A stretch of 64,000 nt of DNA from Pseudomonas bubulae (GCF_900618535.1 NZ_UYJA01000004.1:496001-560000); one strand, 5' to 3'. Counted from the stretch's first letter, positions 1 to 10,240 are shown. Notes: generated by a model from the sequence alone, not told the origin. Numbers and translations are program-made.

Positions 1-193
1 TCGTGATGGTGATGTCGTCGCAATGGCCAGCCAGCGCTTCGTCGATGGAGTTGTCGACTACTTCGAACACCATGTGGTGCAGACCGCTGCCATCGTCAGT
101 ATCACCAATGTACATACCGGGACGTTTGCGTACGGCATCAAGGCCTTTCAGCACTTTAATGCTCGTTGAGTCGTACGTGTTTTCTTCGCTCAA
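1..193 (-). CDS. gyrB: DNA gyrase subunit B, N-terminal part (cut by window start)
   Basis: The 64 visible codons match the start of GyrB, the ATPase subunit of the type II topoisomerase that supercoils DNA: the N-terminal GHKL region with [20 protein letters not shown] and the ATP-binding helix [14 protein letters not shown]. The only start that fits the family N-terminus (SEENTYDS) is a TTG at 193-191, preceded about 8 bases upstream by GGGAG; no in-frame ATG is near. The gene lies 5 bases downstream of the recF stop, in the usual dnaA-dnaN-recF-gyrB order. The rest lies outside the window. Confidence 0.95.
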   Translation of the reverse strand, partial: MSEENTYDSTSIKVLKGLDAVRKRPGMYIGDTDDGSGLHHMVFEVVDNSIDEALAGHCDDITIT

Positions 194-198
194 TGCCT

Positions 199-1302
199 TC
201 ACTCCCGATGGTCGTGGGTCTGGGTGATACAGCCCTGTTCCACGTGGAACAGGGCAACTGGCGTTTCCGTCTGCCAGCCTTCCCTCAATAATTCGTGGTC
301 TACACAGGTAATGAATACCTGGCAGCGTAAGTCTTCCAACAAGCGACACAGTGCGTTGCGATGCTGCTCGTCCAGTTCGGACGGCAAGTCATCCACCAGA
401 TAAATACATTGGCCTCGCCGGGCCTGGCTGACCAAGTGCCCCTGAGCGATGCGCAGCGCGCAGACCACCAACTTCTGCTGCCCCCGCGACAAAATATCTG
501 CGGCGTTATTTGCACCCAGCTTAAGGCGCAAATCAGCACGTTGTGGCCCCGCCTGGGTATGCCCCATTTGCTGGTCCCGGTGGACAGACGCGGCGAGTAC
601 AGCACTCAGCTCACGGTCTTTATCCCAACCACGGTAATAGCTCAGCGTTAACCCCTGGAGATCCAGCAGCTCGCTCAGGGTCTGCTCAAAGACTGGTTTC
701 AAGGCTTTGATGTAGGCGCGGCGGTATTCATCAATTTCAGCACTGGCCAGGCACAGTTCCCGGTCCCAGGCCGCTTGTGAAACGGCGTCGAGTGTACCAT
801 GCCGCAGCCATGAGTTCCGCTGCCGCAGGGCCTTCTGTAGCCGCTGCCAGGTCGACATGAACCGCGGTTCAACATGGAACACGCCCCAGTCGAGAAATTG
901 CCTGCGGATCTTTGGGGCCCCTTCAAGAAGTCGGAAGCTGTCCGGGTTGATCAATTGCAGCGGAAGTATCTCGGCCAATTGCGCAGCACTGCGCGCATTC
1001 TGGCCGTCGATACGAATCTGGAACTCCCCCTGACGATCCCGCGAGACACCCAGTGCACTGTGTCCGCCTTCTGCCAGTTCTACCTGACCAAAAACTGTAC
1101 AGCTCTGCTGCTCATGCTGGATAACGGGGTTCAGCCGCACACTGCGAAACGACCGCGCCAACCCTAGCAGGTGGATAGCTTCCAGCACGCTGGTTTTGCC
1201 GCTGCCGTTGGCGCCGTACAGAATATTGATGCGGGGGGAGGGGGAGAAGGTCACCGGGTGCAGGTTACGCACCGCGGTGACTGTGACACGACTGAGGGAC
1301 AT
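199..1302 (-). CDS. recF: DNA replication/repair protein RecF
   Basis: RecF is an SMC-like ATPase that helps RecO/RecR load RecA at gapped DNA behind stalled forks. The 367 residues match the usual length. The Walker A motif GANGSGKTS is at residues 30-38, and the C-terminal ABC parts ([16 protein letters not shown] and the Walker B-like [11 protein letters not shown]) are present. ATG start at 1302. It follows dnaN by 21 bases and runs into gyrB with a 5-base gap, so it is probably cotranscribed from dnaA or dnaN. Its last codons (FHVEQ) contain a perfect parS palindrome, so the 3' end serves both protein and chromosome segregation. Confidence 0.97.
   Translation of the reverse strand: MSLSRVTVTAVRNLHPVTFSPSPRINILYGANGSGKTSVLEAIHLLGLARSFRSVRLNPVIQHEQQSCTVFGQVELAEGGHSALGVSRDRQGEFQIRIDGQNARSAAQLAEILPLQLINPDSFRLLEGAPKIRRQFLDWGVFHVEPRFMSTWQRLQKALRQRNSWLRHGTLDAVSQAAWDRELCLASAEIDEYRRAYIKALKPVFEQTLSELLDLQGLTLSYYRGWDKDRELSAVLAASVHRDQQMGHTQAGPQRADLRLKLGANNAADILSRGQQKLVVCALRIAQGHLVSQARRGQCIYLVDDLPSELDEQHRNALCRLLEDLRCQVFITCVDHELLREGWQTETPVALFHVEQGCITQTHDHRE
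236..251. other. parS centromere site in the 3' end of recF
   Basis: TGTTCCACGTGGAACA is a perfect 16-base palindrome, extended by flanking CCC/GGG to 22 bases (233-254). It matches the Pseudomonas parS core GTTCCACGTGGAAC bound by ParB, whose gene is at 14098-14970. It lies about 4 kb from oriC, as expected for origin-proximal parS sites, and codes for FHVE near the RecF C-terminus. Confidence 0.9.
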
Positions 1303-1323
1303 CTAGCGTGGGCTGTGCATAAG

Positions 1324-2427
1324 TTACAGGCGCATCGGCATGACAACGTAGGCCGAGTCGTCGTTGTCAGACTCCTGGACCAGGGCGCTGCTGTTGGAAT
1401 CCGACAGGATCAGACGCACTTGTTCAGTGGTCATGACGCCCAGTACGTCCAGCAGGTAGCTCACGTTGAAGCCGATCTCCAGGGAGCCGCCGTTGTAATC
1501 AACGCCAACTTCTTCTTCCGCTTCTTCCTGCTCCGGGTTATTGGCCTGGATCTTCAGCTGGCCATTGGCCAGTTGAAGGCGAATACCGCGGTACTTTTCG
1601 TTGGACAGGATCGCGGTACGACTGAACGCTTCACGCAGTGCCTGACGGTCACCGATCACCACCTTGTCACCGCCTTTAGGCAGAACGCGCTCGTAGTCCG
1701 GGAACTTGCCGTCTACCAGCTTGGAGGTAAAGGTGAACTCGCCGGTGGTCGCACGGATATGGTGTGCACCCAGAACGATGCTCACTTCGCCGTCTGGCTC
1801 GGTCAGCAGGCGCGCCAGCTCGAGGATACCCTTGCGCGGTACGATCACCTGGTGACGGTCTGGTTGGCCGATATCGGCTTTCATCGAGCACATGGCCAAA
1901 CGGTGACCGTCGGTAGCTACGGCACGGATGATCCCGGCCGACACTTCCAGCAGCATACCGTTGAGGTAGTAACGAACGTCCTGCTGGGCCATGGCAAAGC
2001 TGGTGCGCTCGATCAGACGACGCAACTTGCTCTGCTGCAGGCTGCAGGTCAGCGAACCCGGACCTTCTTCAACCGTCGGGAAATCGTTGGCTGGCAGGGT
2101 GGACAGGGTAAAGCGGCTACGGCCTGCCTTGACCACCAGTTTGTTGTCATCAAGTTTGATGTCGATCAGTGCATCGTTGGGCAGGCTTTTGCAGATATCC
2201 ATCAGCTTGCGCGCAGGCACGGTGATTTCGCCTGGCTCGGCCGGCTCTTCAAGTTGCACCCGACCGACCAGCTCGACTTCAAGGTCAGTACCGGTCAGCG
2301 ACAGTTGCTGGCCTTCGACAACCAACAGCACGTTGGACAATACCGGCAAGGTCTGGCGGCGTTCTACTACGCCGGCGACCAGTTGCAGGGGTTTCAACAG
2401 GGCTTCGCGTTGAATGGTGAAATGCAT
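1324..2427 (-). CDS. dnaN: DNA polymerase III beta subunit (sliding clamp)
   Basis: The 367-residue protein is DnaN, the ring-shaped dimer that tethers Pol III to DNA and recruits other clamp-binding proteins. The N-terminus MHFTIQREALLKPLQLVAGVVERRQTLPVLSN and the C-terminus YVVMPMRL are family hallmarks, and the length is standard for three clamp domains. ATG start at 2427. It lies 38 bases downstream of dnaA and is probably cotranscribed with it. A DnaA-box-like TGTGCATAA lies in the short gap to recF (1314-1322). Confidence 0.98.
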   Translation of the reverse strand: MHFTIQREALLKPLQLVAGVVERRQTLPVLSNVLLVVEGQQLSLTGTDLEVELVGRVQLEEPAEPGEITVPARKLMDICKSLPNDALIDIKLDDNKLVVKAGRSRFTLSTLPANDFPTVEEGPGSLTCSLQQSKLRRLIERTSFAMAQQDVRYYLNGMLLEVSAGIIRAVATDGHRLAMCSMKADIGQPDRHQVIVPRKGILELARLLTEPDGEVSIVLGAHHIRATTGEFTFTSKLVDGKFPDYERVLPKGGDKVVIGDRQALREAFSRTAILSNEKYRGIRLQLANGQLKIQANNPEQEEAEEEVGVDYNGGSLEIGFNVSYLLDVLGVMTTEQVRLILSDSNSSALVQESDNDDSAYVVMPMRL

Positions 2428-2465
2428 GGTCTAGTCCCTTGCCTTAATAAGCTGCGCTGGTGTCA

Positions 2466-3965
2466 TCAGGTTGTCAGAGTTCGCAGCAGGTTCTTGTAGT
2501 CCTCGCGGATGTCCGCGTCGGATTCCTTGAGTTCGTTGATCTTGCGGCATGCGTGCAAAACCGTGGTGTGATCGCGACCGCCAAACACATCGCCGATTTC
2601 CGGCAGGCTGTGGTTGGTCAGTTCCTTGGACAGTGCCATGGCGACCTGGCGTGGTCGCGCTACCGAGCGCGAACGGCGCTTGGACAACAAGTCCGAGATC
2701 TTGATCTTGTAGTACTCGGCCACGGTACGCTGGATGTTATCCACAGAGACGAGTTTGTCTTGCAGCGCCAGCAAGTCTTTTAGGGATTCGCGAATCAGCT
2801 CGATGGTGATGTCGCGGCCCATAAAGTGCGAGTGAGCGATAACGCGCTTGAGCGCGCCTTCGAGCTCACGCACGTTGGAGCGAATACGCTGGGCAATAAA
2901 GAAGGCTGCATCATGGGGCAGATCAACCTTGGCCTGATCGGCCTTCTTCATCAGGATCGCTACGCGGGTCTCTAGCTCCGGCGGCTCGACGGCAACCGTC
3001 AGTCCCCAGCCAAAGCGCGACTTCAGACGCTCTTCGAGGCCTTCGATTTCTTTCGGGTAACGGTCACTGGTCAGAATCACTTGCTGACCGCCTTCAAGCA
3101 GGGCGTTGAAGGTGTGGAAGAACTCTTCCTGGGACCGTTCCTTGCGCGCAAAGAATTGAATGTCATCGATAAGCAAGGCATCGACCGATCGGTAGAAGCG
3201 CTTGAACTCGTTGATGGCATTGAGCTGCAGGGCTTTAACCATATCAGCTACAAAACGCTCGGAATGCAGGTATACGACCTTGGCATTCGGGTTCTTCTTT
3301 AACAGGTGGTTACCCACCGCGTGCATCAAGTGAGTTTTACCCAGACCTACGCCGCCATAAAGGAAGAGCGGGTTGTAACCATGCTTGGGGTTATCCGCCA
3401 CTTGCCACGCCGCAGCGCGGGCCAGTTGGTTGGACTTGCCCTCGACGAAGTTTTCAAAGGTAAAGGTGCGGTTCAGGTAGCTGGTGTGCTTCAGGGCACC
3501 TTCAACCTGAACGGTGCGCTGTTCGGCGCGCACGGGTGCTTGCTGCGAGCTGGCGCCAGCCATCGGGTCGAAGCTGGCACGCGAAGGCTCTTCGCTGGCG
3601 GGCTCGGACTGCTTGGGCGCGGGTGCAGAGACTGCAGGCGCAGGCGCGCTCGGCGCCGGGGCTTGTTGAGAAGCCGATGCAGCCAAGGGCGCATTGGGGG
3701 CAGCACGAGGCGCCGAGCTGCGTTTGCTGCCTATTAACAAGGACAACGCTGGCGCCATGCCATTGCTGTGCTCATTCAACAGTTCAAGCAAACGGCTCAG
3801 GTATTTTTCGTTAACCCAGTCGAGAACGAATCGGTTGGGTGCATACACACGCAACTCGTCGCCTTCGGCTTCGACCTGTAGTGGACGGATCCAGGTGTTG
3901 AATTGCTGGGCAGGCAGCTCATCGCGCAAAAGCTCCACGCACTGCTGCCAAAGTTCCACTGACAC
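2466..3965 (-). CDS. dnaA: chromosomal replication initiator DnaA
   Basis: DnaA binds 9-mer boxes in oriC, forms an ATP-dependent filament and opens the AT-rich unwinding element. The 499 residues show domain I (1-80, [16 protein letters not shown]), a long Ala/Pro-rich linker (about 80-150), the AAA+ domain with Walker A GGVGLGKT at 204-211 and Walker B LLIDDIQF, and the C-terminal box-binding signature [15 protein letters not shown]. The start is GTG at 3965-3963, giving the family N-terminus [10 protein letters not shown] perfect DnaA box, TTATCCACA, lies inside the gene at 2737-2745. It is the first gene of the leftward dnaA-dnaN-recF-gyrB group. Confidence 0.98.
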   Translation of the reverse strand: MSVELWQQCVELLRDELPAQQFNTWIRPLQVEAEGDELRVYAPNRFVLDWVNEKYLSRLLELLNEHSNGMAPALSLLIGSKRSSAPRAAPNAPLAASASQQAPAPSAPAPAVSAPAPKQSEPASEEPSRASFDPMAGASSQQAPVRAEQRTVQVEGALKHTSYLNRTFTFENFVEGKSNQLARAAAWQVADNPKHGYNPLFLYGGVGLGKTHLMHAVGNHLLKKNPNAKVVYLHSERFVADMVKALQLNAINEFKRFYRSVDALLIDDIQFFARKERSQEEFFHTFNALLEGGQQVILTSDRYPKEIEGLEERLKSRFGWGLTVAVEPPELETRVAILMKKADQAKVDLPHDAAFFIAQRIRSNVRELEGALKRVIAHSHFMGRDITIELIRESLKDLLALQDKLVSVDNIQRTVAEYYKIKISDLLSKRRSRSVARPRQVAMALSKELTNHSLPEIGDVFGGRDHTTVLHACRKINELKESDADIREDYKNLLRTLTT

Positions 3966-4528
3966 GGATATCCCCTAAGTTGAAAGCCGGTGAGGCAAAA
4001 ACAGGCGCCATTGTAGCGACCGCCGCCCCACTTATCCACATGTAGCTGACCTGCATATAAGGCGTTGACAGGCTTTTTACTGTGAACAAAGCGACAAATG
4101 GTATGTGCATAAGGTCTGTGGATAAGCGGGCCTGAGCTCGTTGCACAAGTGGGGGTAAAACTCTGTGCATAACACGGCTGTGGATAAGTAGCCCTTTCAT
4201 GCACAGCTTTTCCGAGGGTGCAGCACAGGCAAAGCACCGCTTGTGGACAACCTTTCTGTTCTCTGAAAACCTTGCTCTACAAGGGCTGCATAGAGTTATC
4301 CACAGCAGAACGGCTCTATAAGAGTAGTAAGTTCTTTAAAAGAGCTTTAAATACTTCGTTTTTTTATTTCTATAGTTGGCAGGCACAAGACTGGTGCAAA
4401 ACGGCAAACATCTATTTAGCAGTAAACGTTGGTTGGAAATTGACCTATCGGCTTGCATTCTCTAGAATCGCCGGTCTCTTAAAACGGGGGCCATTCCGGC
4501 CCGTTGTGGACGAACCAGGTAGCACGAC
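3966..4528. other. oriC: oriC: DnaA-box cluster and AT-rich unwinding region
   Basis: This 563-base gap between dnaA and rpmH is the expected oriC position in Pseudomonas. Perfect DnaA boxes (TTATCCACA or its complement) are at 4032-4040, 4117-4125, 4179-4187 and 4296-4304. Near matches are TGTGCATAA at 4104-4112 and 4164-4172, and TGTGGACAA at 4242-4250. A strongly AT-rich stretch at about 4315-4380, including a run of seven T, follows the last box and is the likely unwinding element. Gene strands diverge here, with dnaA leftward and rpmH onward rightward. The right end also carries the rpmH promoter. Confidence 0.93.
4440..4468 (+). promoter_or_regulatory. sigma-70 promoter of rpmH-rnpA-yidD-yidC
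   Basis: TTGACC (4440-4445) and TAGAAT (4463-4468) are separated by exactly 17 bases, a near-consensus sigma-70 promoter. It lies about 60 bases upstream of the rpmH start and points right. A start site near 4475 is inferred from spacing. Confidence 0.75.
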
Positions 4529-4663
4529 ATGAAACGTACTTTCCAACCAAGCACTATCAAACGCGCCCGCACTCACGGTTTCCGTGCTCGCATGGCTACT
4601 AAAAACGGCCGTGCAGTCCTGTCGCGTCGCCGCGCCAAAGGCCGTGCACGTCTGGCAGTTTGA
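4529..4663 (+). CDS. rpmH: 50S ribosomal protein L34
   Basis: A 44-residue, strongly basic protein, [20 protein letters not shown] through to RARLAV, which is the complete and nearly invariant L34 of the large ribosomal subunit. ATG at 4529 with AGGT upstream (4517-4520), TGA at 4661. It is the first gene after oriC on the right and is followed after 10 bases by rnpA, the universal rpmH-rnpA pairing that couples ribosome and RNase P synthesis. Confidence 0.97.
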   Translation: MKRTFQPSTIKRARTHGFRARMATKNGRAVLSRRRAKGRARLAV

Positions 4664-4673
4664 TAATCAGACA

Positions 4674-5081
4674 ATGGTGGTGAGTCAGGACTTCAGTCGG
4701 GAAAAGCGGTTACTCACTCCCCGACATTTCAAGGCAGTCTTTGACTCCCCCACCGGCAAGGTTCCGGGGAAAAATCTCCTGCTCCTTGCGCGTAGCAACG
4801 ATCTTGATCACCCCCGCCTGGGGTTAGTGATCGGGAAAAAGAGCGTAAAGCTCTCCGTTGAGCGCAATCGCCTTAAGCGTTTGATGCGTGAATCGTTTCG
4901 TCTCCACCAGGATTTACTGGTTGGTTGGGATATCGTTATCGTCGCGCGCAAAGGTTTGGGTGACGTAGAGAACCCCGAATTGATTCAGCATTTCGGCAAA
5001 CTCTGGAAGCGTCTGGCCCGTAACACGCCAGTTCCAGCGGTTAAAACCGAAACTGTAGGGGTAGGCAGTCCTGATGCGTAA
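4674..5081 (+). CDS. rnpA: ribonuclease P protein component
   Basis: RnpA is the small basic cofactor of the RNase P ribozyme, which trims tRNA 5' leaders. The 135-residue reading from ATG 4674 ([14 protein letters not shown]) contains the family signature [13 protein letters not shown]. The frame stays open upstream through rpmH, but starting there would overlap L34; ATG 4674 or GTG 4680 fits homologues. The last 8 bases overlap the start of yidD, suggesting translational coupling. Confidence 0.95.
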   Translation: MVVSQDFSREKRLLTPRHFKAVFDSPTGKVPGKNLLLLARSNDLDHPRLGLVIGKKSVKLSVERNRLKRLMRESFRLHQDLLVGWDIVIVARKGLGDVENPELIQHFGKLWKRLARNTPVPAVKTETVGVGSPDA

Positions 5082-5307
5082 ACTGGCACTCGTTCCGATC
5101 CAGTTTTATCGTTATGCCATTAGTCCTTTGATGGCCAGCCACTGCCGTTTCTACCCCAGTTGTTCCTGCTACGCGTTGGAAGCCATCGAAAATCATGGCC
5201 TTCTGCGCGGCGGCTGGCTGACCTTTCGTCGTTTAGGTCGCTGTCACCCGTGGAATCCCGGTGGTTACGACCCGGTTCCACCTATCCCTACCTCCCGTTC
5301 TTCTTGA
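5074..5307 (+). CDS. yidD: membrane protein insertion efficiency factor YidD
   Basis: A 77-residue YidD (DUF37 family) protein with the conserved Cys-containing core [21 protein letters not shown] and the [15 protein letters not shown] motif. It is thought to sit at the inner face of the membrane near YidC and aid insertion. It overlaps rnpA by 8 bases and ends 13 bases before yidC, the standard rpmH-rnpA-yidD-yidC arrangement. Confidence 0.95.
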   Translation: MRKLALVPIQFYRYAISPLMASHCRFYPSCSCYALEAIENHGLLRGGWLTFRRLGRCHPWNPGGYDPVPPIPTSRSS

Positions 5308-5320
5308 TGGCCGAGTAATC

Positions 5321-7003
5321 ATGGATATTAAACGCACGATCCTGATCGTCGCTCTCGCAGTCGTGTCCTACGTTATGGTTCTGAAATGGAACCAGGACTA
5401 CGGCCAAGCTGCCCTGCCGACTCAGAATGTTGCCGCCAGCACCACCGCACCGGCTTTGCCCGATACGGTTTCAGGTAACAACGTTGCAAACAGTGCCGAT
5501 GTACCCAGCGCCAATACCGATACCAGCACACCGACTGAAACCCCGGTGGCTGCAAGCAAAGACCTCATCCACGTAAAAACGGATGTTCTGGATATCGCGA
5601 TTGATCCACAGGGTGGTGATATTGCCCAGCTGCGTCTGCCGCTTTATCCACGTCGCCAGGATCACCCGGATGTTCCTTTCCAGTTGTTCGATAACGGCAA
5701 CGAACGCACCTATCTGGCCCAAAGTGGCCTGACAGGCGTTGATGGCCCGGACGCCCGTCCGTCAGGTCGTCCTGTTTTCAGCACCGAGAAAAAGACCTAC
5801 GAACTGGCCCCAGGTCAGGATCAACTGGTTGTTGATCTGAAATTCAGCGAAAACGGCATCAACTACATCAAACGCTTCACGCTCAAGCGTGGTTTGTACG
5901 ATGTACAAGTCAGCTATCTGATTGATAACGAGAGCGGCAAGCCGTGGAACGGCAACCTGTTCGCGCAATTGAAGCGTGATGCCAGCTCCGATCCTTCTTC
6001 CAGCACCGCCACCGGTACTGCGACTTACCTGGGCGCTGCCCTGTGGACAAGTGCAGAGCCGTACAAAAAAGTGTCGATGAAAGATATCGACAAGGCTCAG
6101 CTGAAAGAAACCGTACAAGGCGGCTGGGTTGCCTGGTTGCAGCACTACTTTGTGACCGCGTGGATCCCTCAGAAAGGCGATAACAACGTCGTTCAGACCC
6201 GCAAAGACAACCAAGGCAACTACATCATCGGTTTCACTGGCCCAACATTGACTGTTGAGCCGGGCAAAACCGCTGAAACCAGCGCTACGTTGTATGCCGG
6301 TCCGAAAAGCCAGGGTGTACTCAAAGAGTTGTCCCCAGGCCTGGAACTGACGGTTGACTACGGCATCCTGTGGTTCATTGCCCAGCCTATCTTCTGGCTG
6401 CTGCAACATATCCACAGCCTGGTCGGTAACTGGGGCTGGTCGATCATCTTCCTGACCATGCTGATCAAAGGGATCTTCTTCCCTCTGTCGGCCGCCAGCT
6501 ACAAGTCGATGGCCCGCATGCGCGCTGTGGCACCAAAACTGGCCGCTCTGAAAGAGCAGTTCGGTGATGACCGCCAGAAAATGTCGCAAGCGATGATGGA
6601 GCTGTACAAGAAAGAGAAGATCAATCCACTGGGCGGCTGCTTGCCGATTCTGGTGCAGATGCCGGTCTTCCTGTCCTTGTACTGGGTACTTCTGGAAAGT
6701 GTTGAAATGCGCCAGGCGCCGTTCATGCTCTGGATTACCGACCTGTCGATCAAAGACCCGTTCTTCATTCTGCCGATCATCATGGGCGCAACCATGTTCA
6801 TCCAGCAGCGTCTGAACCCGACTCCGCCGGATCCGATGCAGGCCAAGGTGATGAAGCTGATGCCAATCATCTTCACCTTCTTCTTCCTGTGGTTCCCGGC
6901 TGGTCTGGTGCTGTACTGGGTTGTGAACAACTGCCTGTCCATCGCTCAACAGTGGTACATCACGCGTAAAGTCGAAGCGGCTACCAAAAAAGTCGCTGAG
7001 TAA
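5321..7003 (+). CDS. yidC: membrane protein insertase YidC
   Basis: YidC inserts and folds inner-membrane proteins, alone or with SecYEG; its clients include the F0 subunits encoded downstream here. The 560-residue form from ATG 5321 ([20 protein letters not shown]) has an N-terminal signal-anchor helix, a Thr/Ala/Pro-rich linker, a large periplasmic domain (about 90-340) and the conserved C-terminal five-helix insertase core, starting near [14 protein letters not shown] and containing [20 protein letters not shown]. The frame is open 20 codons upstream, but those overlap yidD. A terminator hairpin follows at 7026-7050. Confidence 0.97.
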   Translation: MDIKRTILIVALAVVSYVMVLKWNQDYGQAALPTQNVAASTTAPALPDTVSGNNVANSADVPSANTDTSTPTETPVAASKDLIHVKTDVLDIAIDPQGGDIAQLRLPLYPRRQDHPDVPFQLFDNGNERTYLAQSGLTGVDGPDARPSGRPVFSTEKKTYELAPGQDQLVVDLKFSENGINYIKRFTLKRGLYDVQVSYLIDNESGKPWNGNLFAQLKRDASSDPSSSTATGTATYLGAALWTSAEPYKKVSMKDIDKAQLKETVQGGWVAWLQHYFVTAWIPQKGDNNVVQTRKDNQGNYIIGFTGPTLTVEPGKTAETSATLYAGPKSQGVLKELSPGLELTVDYGILWFIAQPIFWLLQHIHSLVGNWGWSIIFLTMLIKGIFFPLSAASYKSMARMRAVAPKLAALKEQFGDDRQKMSQAMMELYKKEKINPLGGCLPILVQMPVFLSLYWVLLESVEMRQAPFMLWITDLSIKDPFFILPIIMGATMFIQQRLNPTPPDPMQAKVMKLMPIIFTFFFLWFPAGLVLYWVVNNCLSIAQQWYITRKVEAATKKVAE

Positions 7004-7025
7004 CTTACTCTGATACGCACCACTC

Positions 7026-7050
7026 AAAACGCCCCCTAGTGGGGCGTTTT
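7026..7050 (+). terminator. rho-independent terminator after yidC
   Basis: A perfect 10-base stem AAAACGCCCC / GGGGCGTTTT with loop CTAGT lies 22 bases after the yidC stop. The 3' arm ends in TTTT, and the symmetric stem also gives A-rich sequence on the other strand. It separates yidC from mnmE. Confidence 0.85.
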
Positions 7051-7083
7051 GCTATCCGTCACTTTTGTTTTGAGGCCTGTTTT

Positions 7084-8451
7084 ATGAGTGTTCCGGCAGA
7101 GACTATTGCTGCAGTAGCGACCGCCCAAGGCCGAGGTGGTGTGGGGATCGTACGTATTTCCGGCCCACTCGCCCGTGTTGCGGCCAAAGCGTTCAGCGAA
7201 CGCGAACTAAAACCGCGCTATGCCCATTACGGCCCTTTTTACGGCGACAACCGCGAAGTGCTGGATGAAGGCATAGCACTCTACTTCCCCGGGCCCAACT
7301 CCTTTACCGGCGAAGATGTCCTTGAACTGCAGGGCCACGGCGGTCCGATTGTTCTGGATATGCTGCTGCAGCGCTGCATCCAGTTGGGCTGCCGTTTGGC
7401 CCGTCCGGGGGAGTTCAGCGAGCGGGCCTTTTTGAATGACAAGCTCGACCTGGCCCAGGCCGAGGCGATTGCCGACCTGATCGAGGCAAGTTCTGCACAG
7501 GCTGCGCGTAACGCATTACGTTCCTTGCAGGGTGCTTTCTCTCAACGTGTGCATAACTTGACCGAGCAATTGATCGGTTTGCGTATCTATGTCGAAGCAG
7601 CGATTGATTTCCCGGAAGAAGAAATCGACTTCCTCGCCGATGGCCATGTGCTCGGTATGCTCGACAAGGTTCGTGAAGAGTTATCCACCGTACAGCGCGA
7701 AGCCGGCCAGGGTGCTTTGCTGCGCGACGGCATGACCGTGGTGATTGCCGGGCGGCCCAATGCTGGAAAATCGAGCCTGCTCAATGCCCTCGCCGGGCGT
7801 GAAGCGGCGATCGTGACCGAAATCGCGGGTACTACCCGTGATGTGTTACGCGAACATATCCACATCGATGGCATGCCATTGCACGTTGTCGACACCGCAG
7901 GTCTGCGCGACACCGATGACCAGGTTGAGAAAATTGGCGTGCAGCGCGCACTCAAGGCCATTGGTGAAGCTGATAGGGTATTGCTGGTGGTTGATGCCAC
8001 GGCACCGGAAGCTGATGACCCGTTTGCCCTGTGGCCAGAGTTTCTTGAACAACGCCCGGATCCGGCGAAGGTGACCTTGATCCGCAACAAGGCGGATCTA
8101 AGCGGTGAGAATGTAGCCCTTGAAGTCAGTGAAGATGGCCATGTCACCATCAGCCTGAGTGCCAGATCTACAGAGGGCCTGGACCTGCTGCGGGAACACC
8201 TCAAGGCCTGCATGGGCTATGAGCAGACCTCGGAGAGCAGCTTCAGCGCACGCCGCCGCCATCTGGAGGCATTGCAGCACGCCAGCAAGGCACTTGAGCA
8301 TGGCAGGGCACAACTGACTCTGGCGGGCGCCGGGGAGCTATTGGCCGAGGATTTGCGCCAGGCACAGCATTCCCTTGGCGAAATTACCGGGGCATTCAGT
8401 TCGGATGACCTGCTGGGACGGATCTTCTCCAGCTTCTGTATCGGTAAATGA
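7084..8451 (+). CDS. mnmE: tRNA uridine-34 modification GTPase MnmE
   Basis: MnmE (TrmE) works with MnmG to place the carboxymethylaminomethyl group on wobble uridine 34. The 455 residues from ATG 7084 ([19 protein letters not shown]) show the N-terminal tetrahydrofolate-binding domain, a G domain with Walker [10 protein letters not shown] at 223-231 and [10 protein letters not shown], and the C-terminal catalytic motif CIGK at the very end. Its partner mnmG is 2.3 kb downstream, but an ABC-F gene and a DnaA-box region lie between them. Confidence 0.97.
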   Translation: MSVPAETIAAVATAQGRGGVGIVRISGPLARVAAKAFSERELKPRYAHYGPFYGDNREVLDEGIALYFPGPNSFTGEDVLELQGHGGPIVLDMLLQRCIQLGCRLARPGEFSERAFLNDKLDLAQAEAIADLIEASSAQAARNALRSLQGAFSQRVHNLTEQLIGLRIYVEAAIDFPEEEIDFLADGHVLGMLDKVREELSTVQREAGQGALLRDGMTVVIAGRPNAGKSSLLNALAGREAAIVTEIAGTTRDVLREHIHIDGMPLHVVDTAGLRDTDDQVEKIGVQRALKAIGEADRVLLVVDATAPEADDPFALWPEFLEQRPDPAKVTLIRNKADLSGENVALEVSEDGHVTISLSARSTEGLDLLREHLKACMGYEQTSESSFSARRRHLEALQHASKALEHGRAQLTLAGAGELLAEDLRQAQHSLGEITGAFSSDDLLGRIFSSFCIGK

Positions 8452-8456
8452 CCCTC

Positions 8457-8504
8457 GTAGCAGCTGCCGTAGGAACGCAGCCTCGTTCCTACGGCAGCTG
8501 CTAC
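8457..8504. repeat. perfect 20-base inverted repeat after mnmE
   Basis: Arms 8457-8476 and 8485-8504 are exact reverse complements (20 bases, core CAGCTGCCGTAGGAAC) around an 8-base loop, starting 5 bases after the mnmE stop. This looks like a REP-type extragenic palindrome that may also terminate or protect mnmE mRNA; there is no T tract. A perfect DnaA box follows at 8507-8515. Confidence 0.8.
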
Positions 8505-8623
8505 AGTTATCCACATTCACACGAGGTATTAGTCCGATGCGCCATTGATGCCGCCGCGATGCTTGCGGCCAGTTCTTGATTCCCCTGCAACAGGGGGTAG
8601 ATCTGTGCATCTCTGGAGTGCGT

Positions 8624-10240
8624 ATGGCTCACGTTACCTCTGTAACGCTGCAAGGCGTTTCTTATCATCTGCCCGATGGCAGTTCCCTGTTTTCAGATAT
8701 TGATCTGCATCTCGACCAGCGCCGCACCGGCCTGGTAGGGCGCAATGGTGTGGGCAAGAGCATATTGGCGCGCATCATGGCAGGGGATCTCTTGCCCTCA
8801 ACCGGCCACTGCATCCGTAATGGCACGGTGTATTACCTGACGCAGCACGTCAGCCATGACCCCAATCACACCCTTGCCGAGCTTGCTGGCGTGCAACCAG
8901 TCATTAGCGCCCTTGAGCGAATAGAGCGGGGCAGCAGCGCCCAAGCGGACTTTGACTGTGTGGGCGAACGCTGGAATTTCCGCCAGCAACTGCTCGATCA
9001 GCTAAGCCGCAACAAGCTTGCACACCTGACCCTTTCGACTCCTGCATCAGCGCTCAGCGGTGGCGAAGCCATGCGCGTGGCTCTGCTGGGCGCCTTTTTG
9101 TCGAAAGCCGATCTGTTGATCCTGGATGAGCCCACCAATCATTTGGATCACCAGCATCGACTTGCCCTGCATGAACAGTTGCAGCAGTGGCCAGAAGGAT
9201 TACTTGTTATCAGCCATGATCGCGCCTTGCTGGAAAATATGGAGCGCATCGTTGAGCTGTCACCACAGGGCCTCACCAGTTACGGCGGCGGTTACTCGTT
9301 TTATGCACAGGCCAAAACCGGGCAACTGCAAGCGGCGCAACAACAGCTGGCGGCATACCGGCTGGAGCGCAAGCGTCAGGAACAGACCCTGCGTGAGCAA
9401 AGGGAAAGTCTTGAGCGCAAACAATCCCGTGGCCGGAAACAGGCCGCTGACGCCAATCAGGCGAAGATTTTGCTGGGCCGGCAAAAGGAGCGCAGCCAGG
9501 CCAGCAGCGGTAAGTTGCGGGTACAGCAGGATGCGGCTCGCGAGCAATTATCTGTGCAGGTCCGTCAGGCTGCGAATCAGGTAGAAGAGCAGCAGGCCAT
9601 CTTTATCTCTGCGCCGCAGCCTTGCTCTGGCTCGCCGGCTCAAATTGCCGAGTTGATAGAGGCCCGCCTGCCTTATGGGGCGCAACAACTGCGCAGGATC
9701 AATCTTGCCGTTACGCGAGGCCAGCGCATTGCCTTGACCGGCCCGAACGGCTGCGGCAAGTCGACCTTGCTCAAGGTATTGGCCGGGCAACTAACGGTTG
9801 TTTCCGGTCAGGCCAGGACCCAGGTCACCAGCACTTACCTCGACCAGCACCTGGGCGTTTTGGAACCGGCTCGGTCAGTTCTTGAGCAGTTGCAGTCACT
9901 TAACCGGCAACTGAGTGAAGGAGAATTACGTACCCGGCTGGCGCAATTGGGCCTCAATGCCGATCGTATCAACCTGCCATCCCATCGGCTCAGTGGCGGT
10001 GAACGCTTGAAAGCGGCGATGGCCTGCGTGTTTTATACACAATCCCCACCACAGCTGTTACTGCTCGATGAACCGGCCAATCACCTGGATCTGCCTTCCG
10101 TTCAAGCCCTGGAAAGCATGCTCAAGCATTACCCGGGCACTCTGATCGTTACCTCACACGATGATGTGTTTCTGGCCGCAATCGGAATTACCCACAGGCT
10201 CATGGCCTCACCCACAGGCTGGCTGCTTTGCCCCGTCTAA
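8624..10240 (+). CDS. ABC-F family ATPase (two ABC domains, no membrane part)
   Basis: A 538-residue soluble protein with two ABC cassettes: Walker A GRNGVGKS at 39-46 with signature LSGGE 144-148 and LILDEPTNHLD, then Walker A GPNGCGKST at 373-381 with LSGGE and LLLDEPANHLD. A charged helical linker (about 225-325) joins them, as in ABC-F translation factors (EttA/Uup/YheS and antibiotic-protection types) that act at the ribosomal E site. ATG 8624 is chosen because GGAG lies 6 bases upstream (8614-8617). The subfamily and role cannot be told from sequence. It separates mnmE from mnmG, which are near neighbours in other pseudomonads. Confidence 0.85.
   Translation: MAHVTSVTLQGVSYHLPDGSSLFSDIDLHLDQRRTGLVGRNGVGKSILARIMAGDLLPSTGHCIRNGTVYYLTQHVSHDPNHTLAELAGVQPVISALERIERGSSAQADFDCVGERWNFRQQLLDQLSRNKLAHLTLSTPASALSGGEAMRVALLGAFLSKADLLILDEPTNHLDHQHRLALHEQLQQWPEGLLVISHDRALLENMERIVELSPQGLTSYGGGYSFYAQAKTGQLQAAQQQLAAYRLERKRQEQTLREQRESLERKQSRGRKQAADANQAKILLGRQKERSQASSGKLRVQQDAAREQLSVQVRQAANQVEEQQAIFISAPQPCSGSPAQIAELIEARLPYGAQQLRRINLAVTRGQRIALTGPNGCGKSTLLKVLAGQLTVVSGQARTQVTSTYLDQHLGVLEPARSVLEQLQSLNRQLSEGELRTRLAQLGLNADRINLPSHRLSGGERLKAAMACVFYTQSPPQLLLLDEPANHLDLPSVQALESMLKHYPGTLIVTSHDDVFLAAIGITHRLMASPTGWLLCPV

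Noticed and set aside
867-880. GTTCAACATGGAAC, a possible third parS
   Set aside because: It differs from parS at 2 of 14 positions, both in the central half-sites; weak binding at best.
1171-2499. Plus-strand open frame (442 codons) opposite dnaN
   Set aside because: It is a shadow of dnaN; GC-rich codon use leaves the opposite strand open.
4066-4071. TTGACA in oriC as a rightward promoter
   Set aside because: No acceptable -10 lies 16-18 bases downstream; the TTGACC/TAGAAT pair at 4440-4468 is far better.
4584-4673. Upstream extension of rnpA
   Set aside because: It would overlap rpmH in another frame, and the added residues do not match RnpA.
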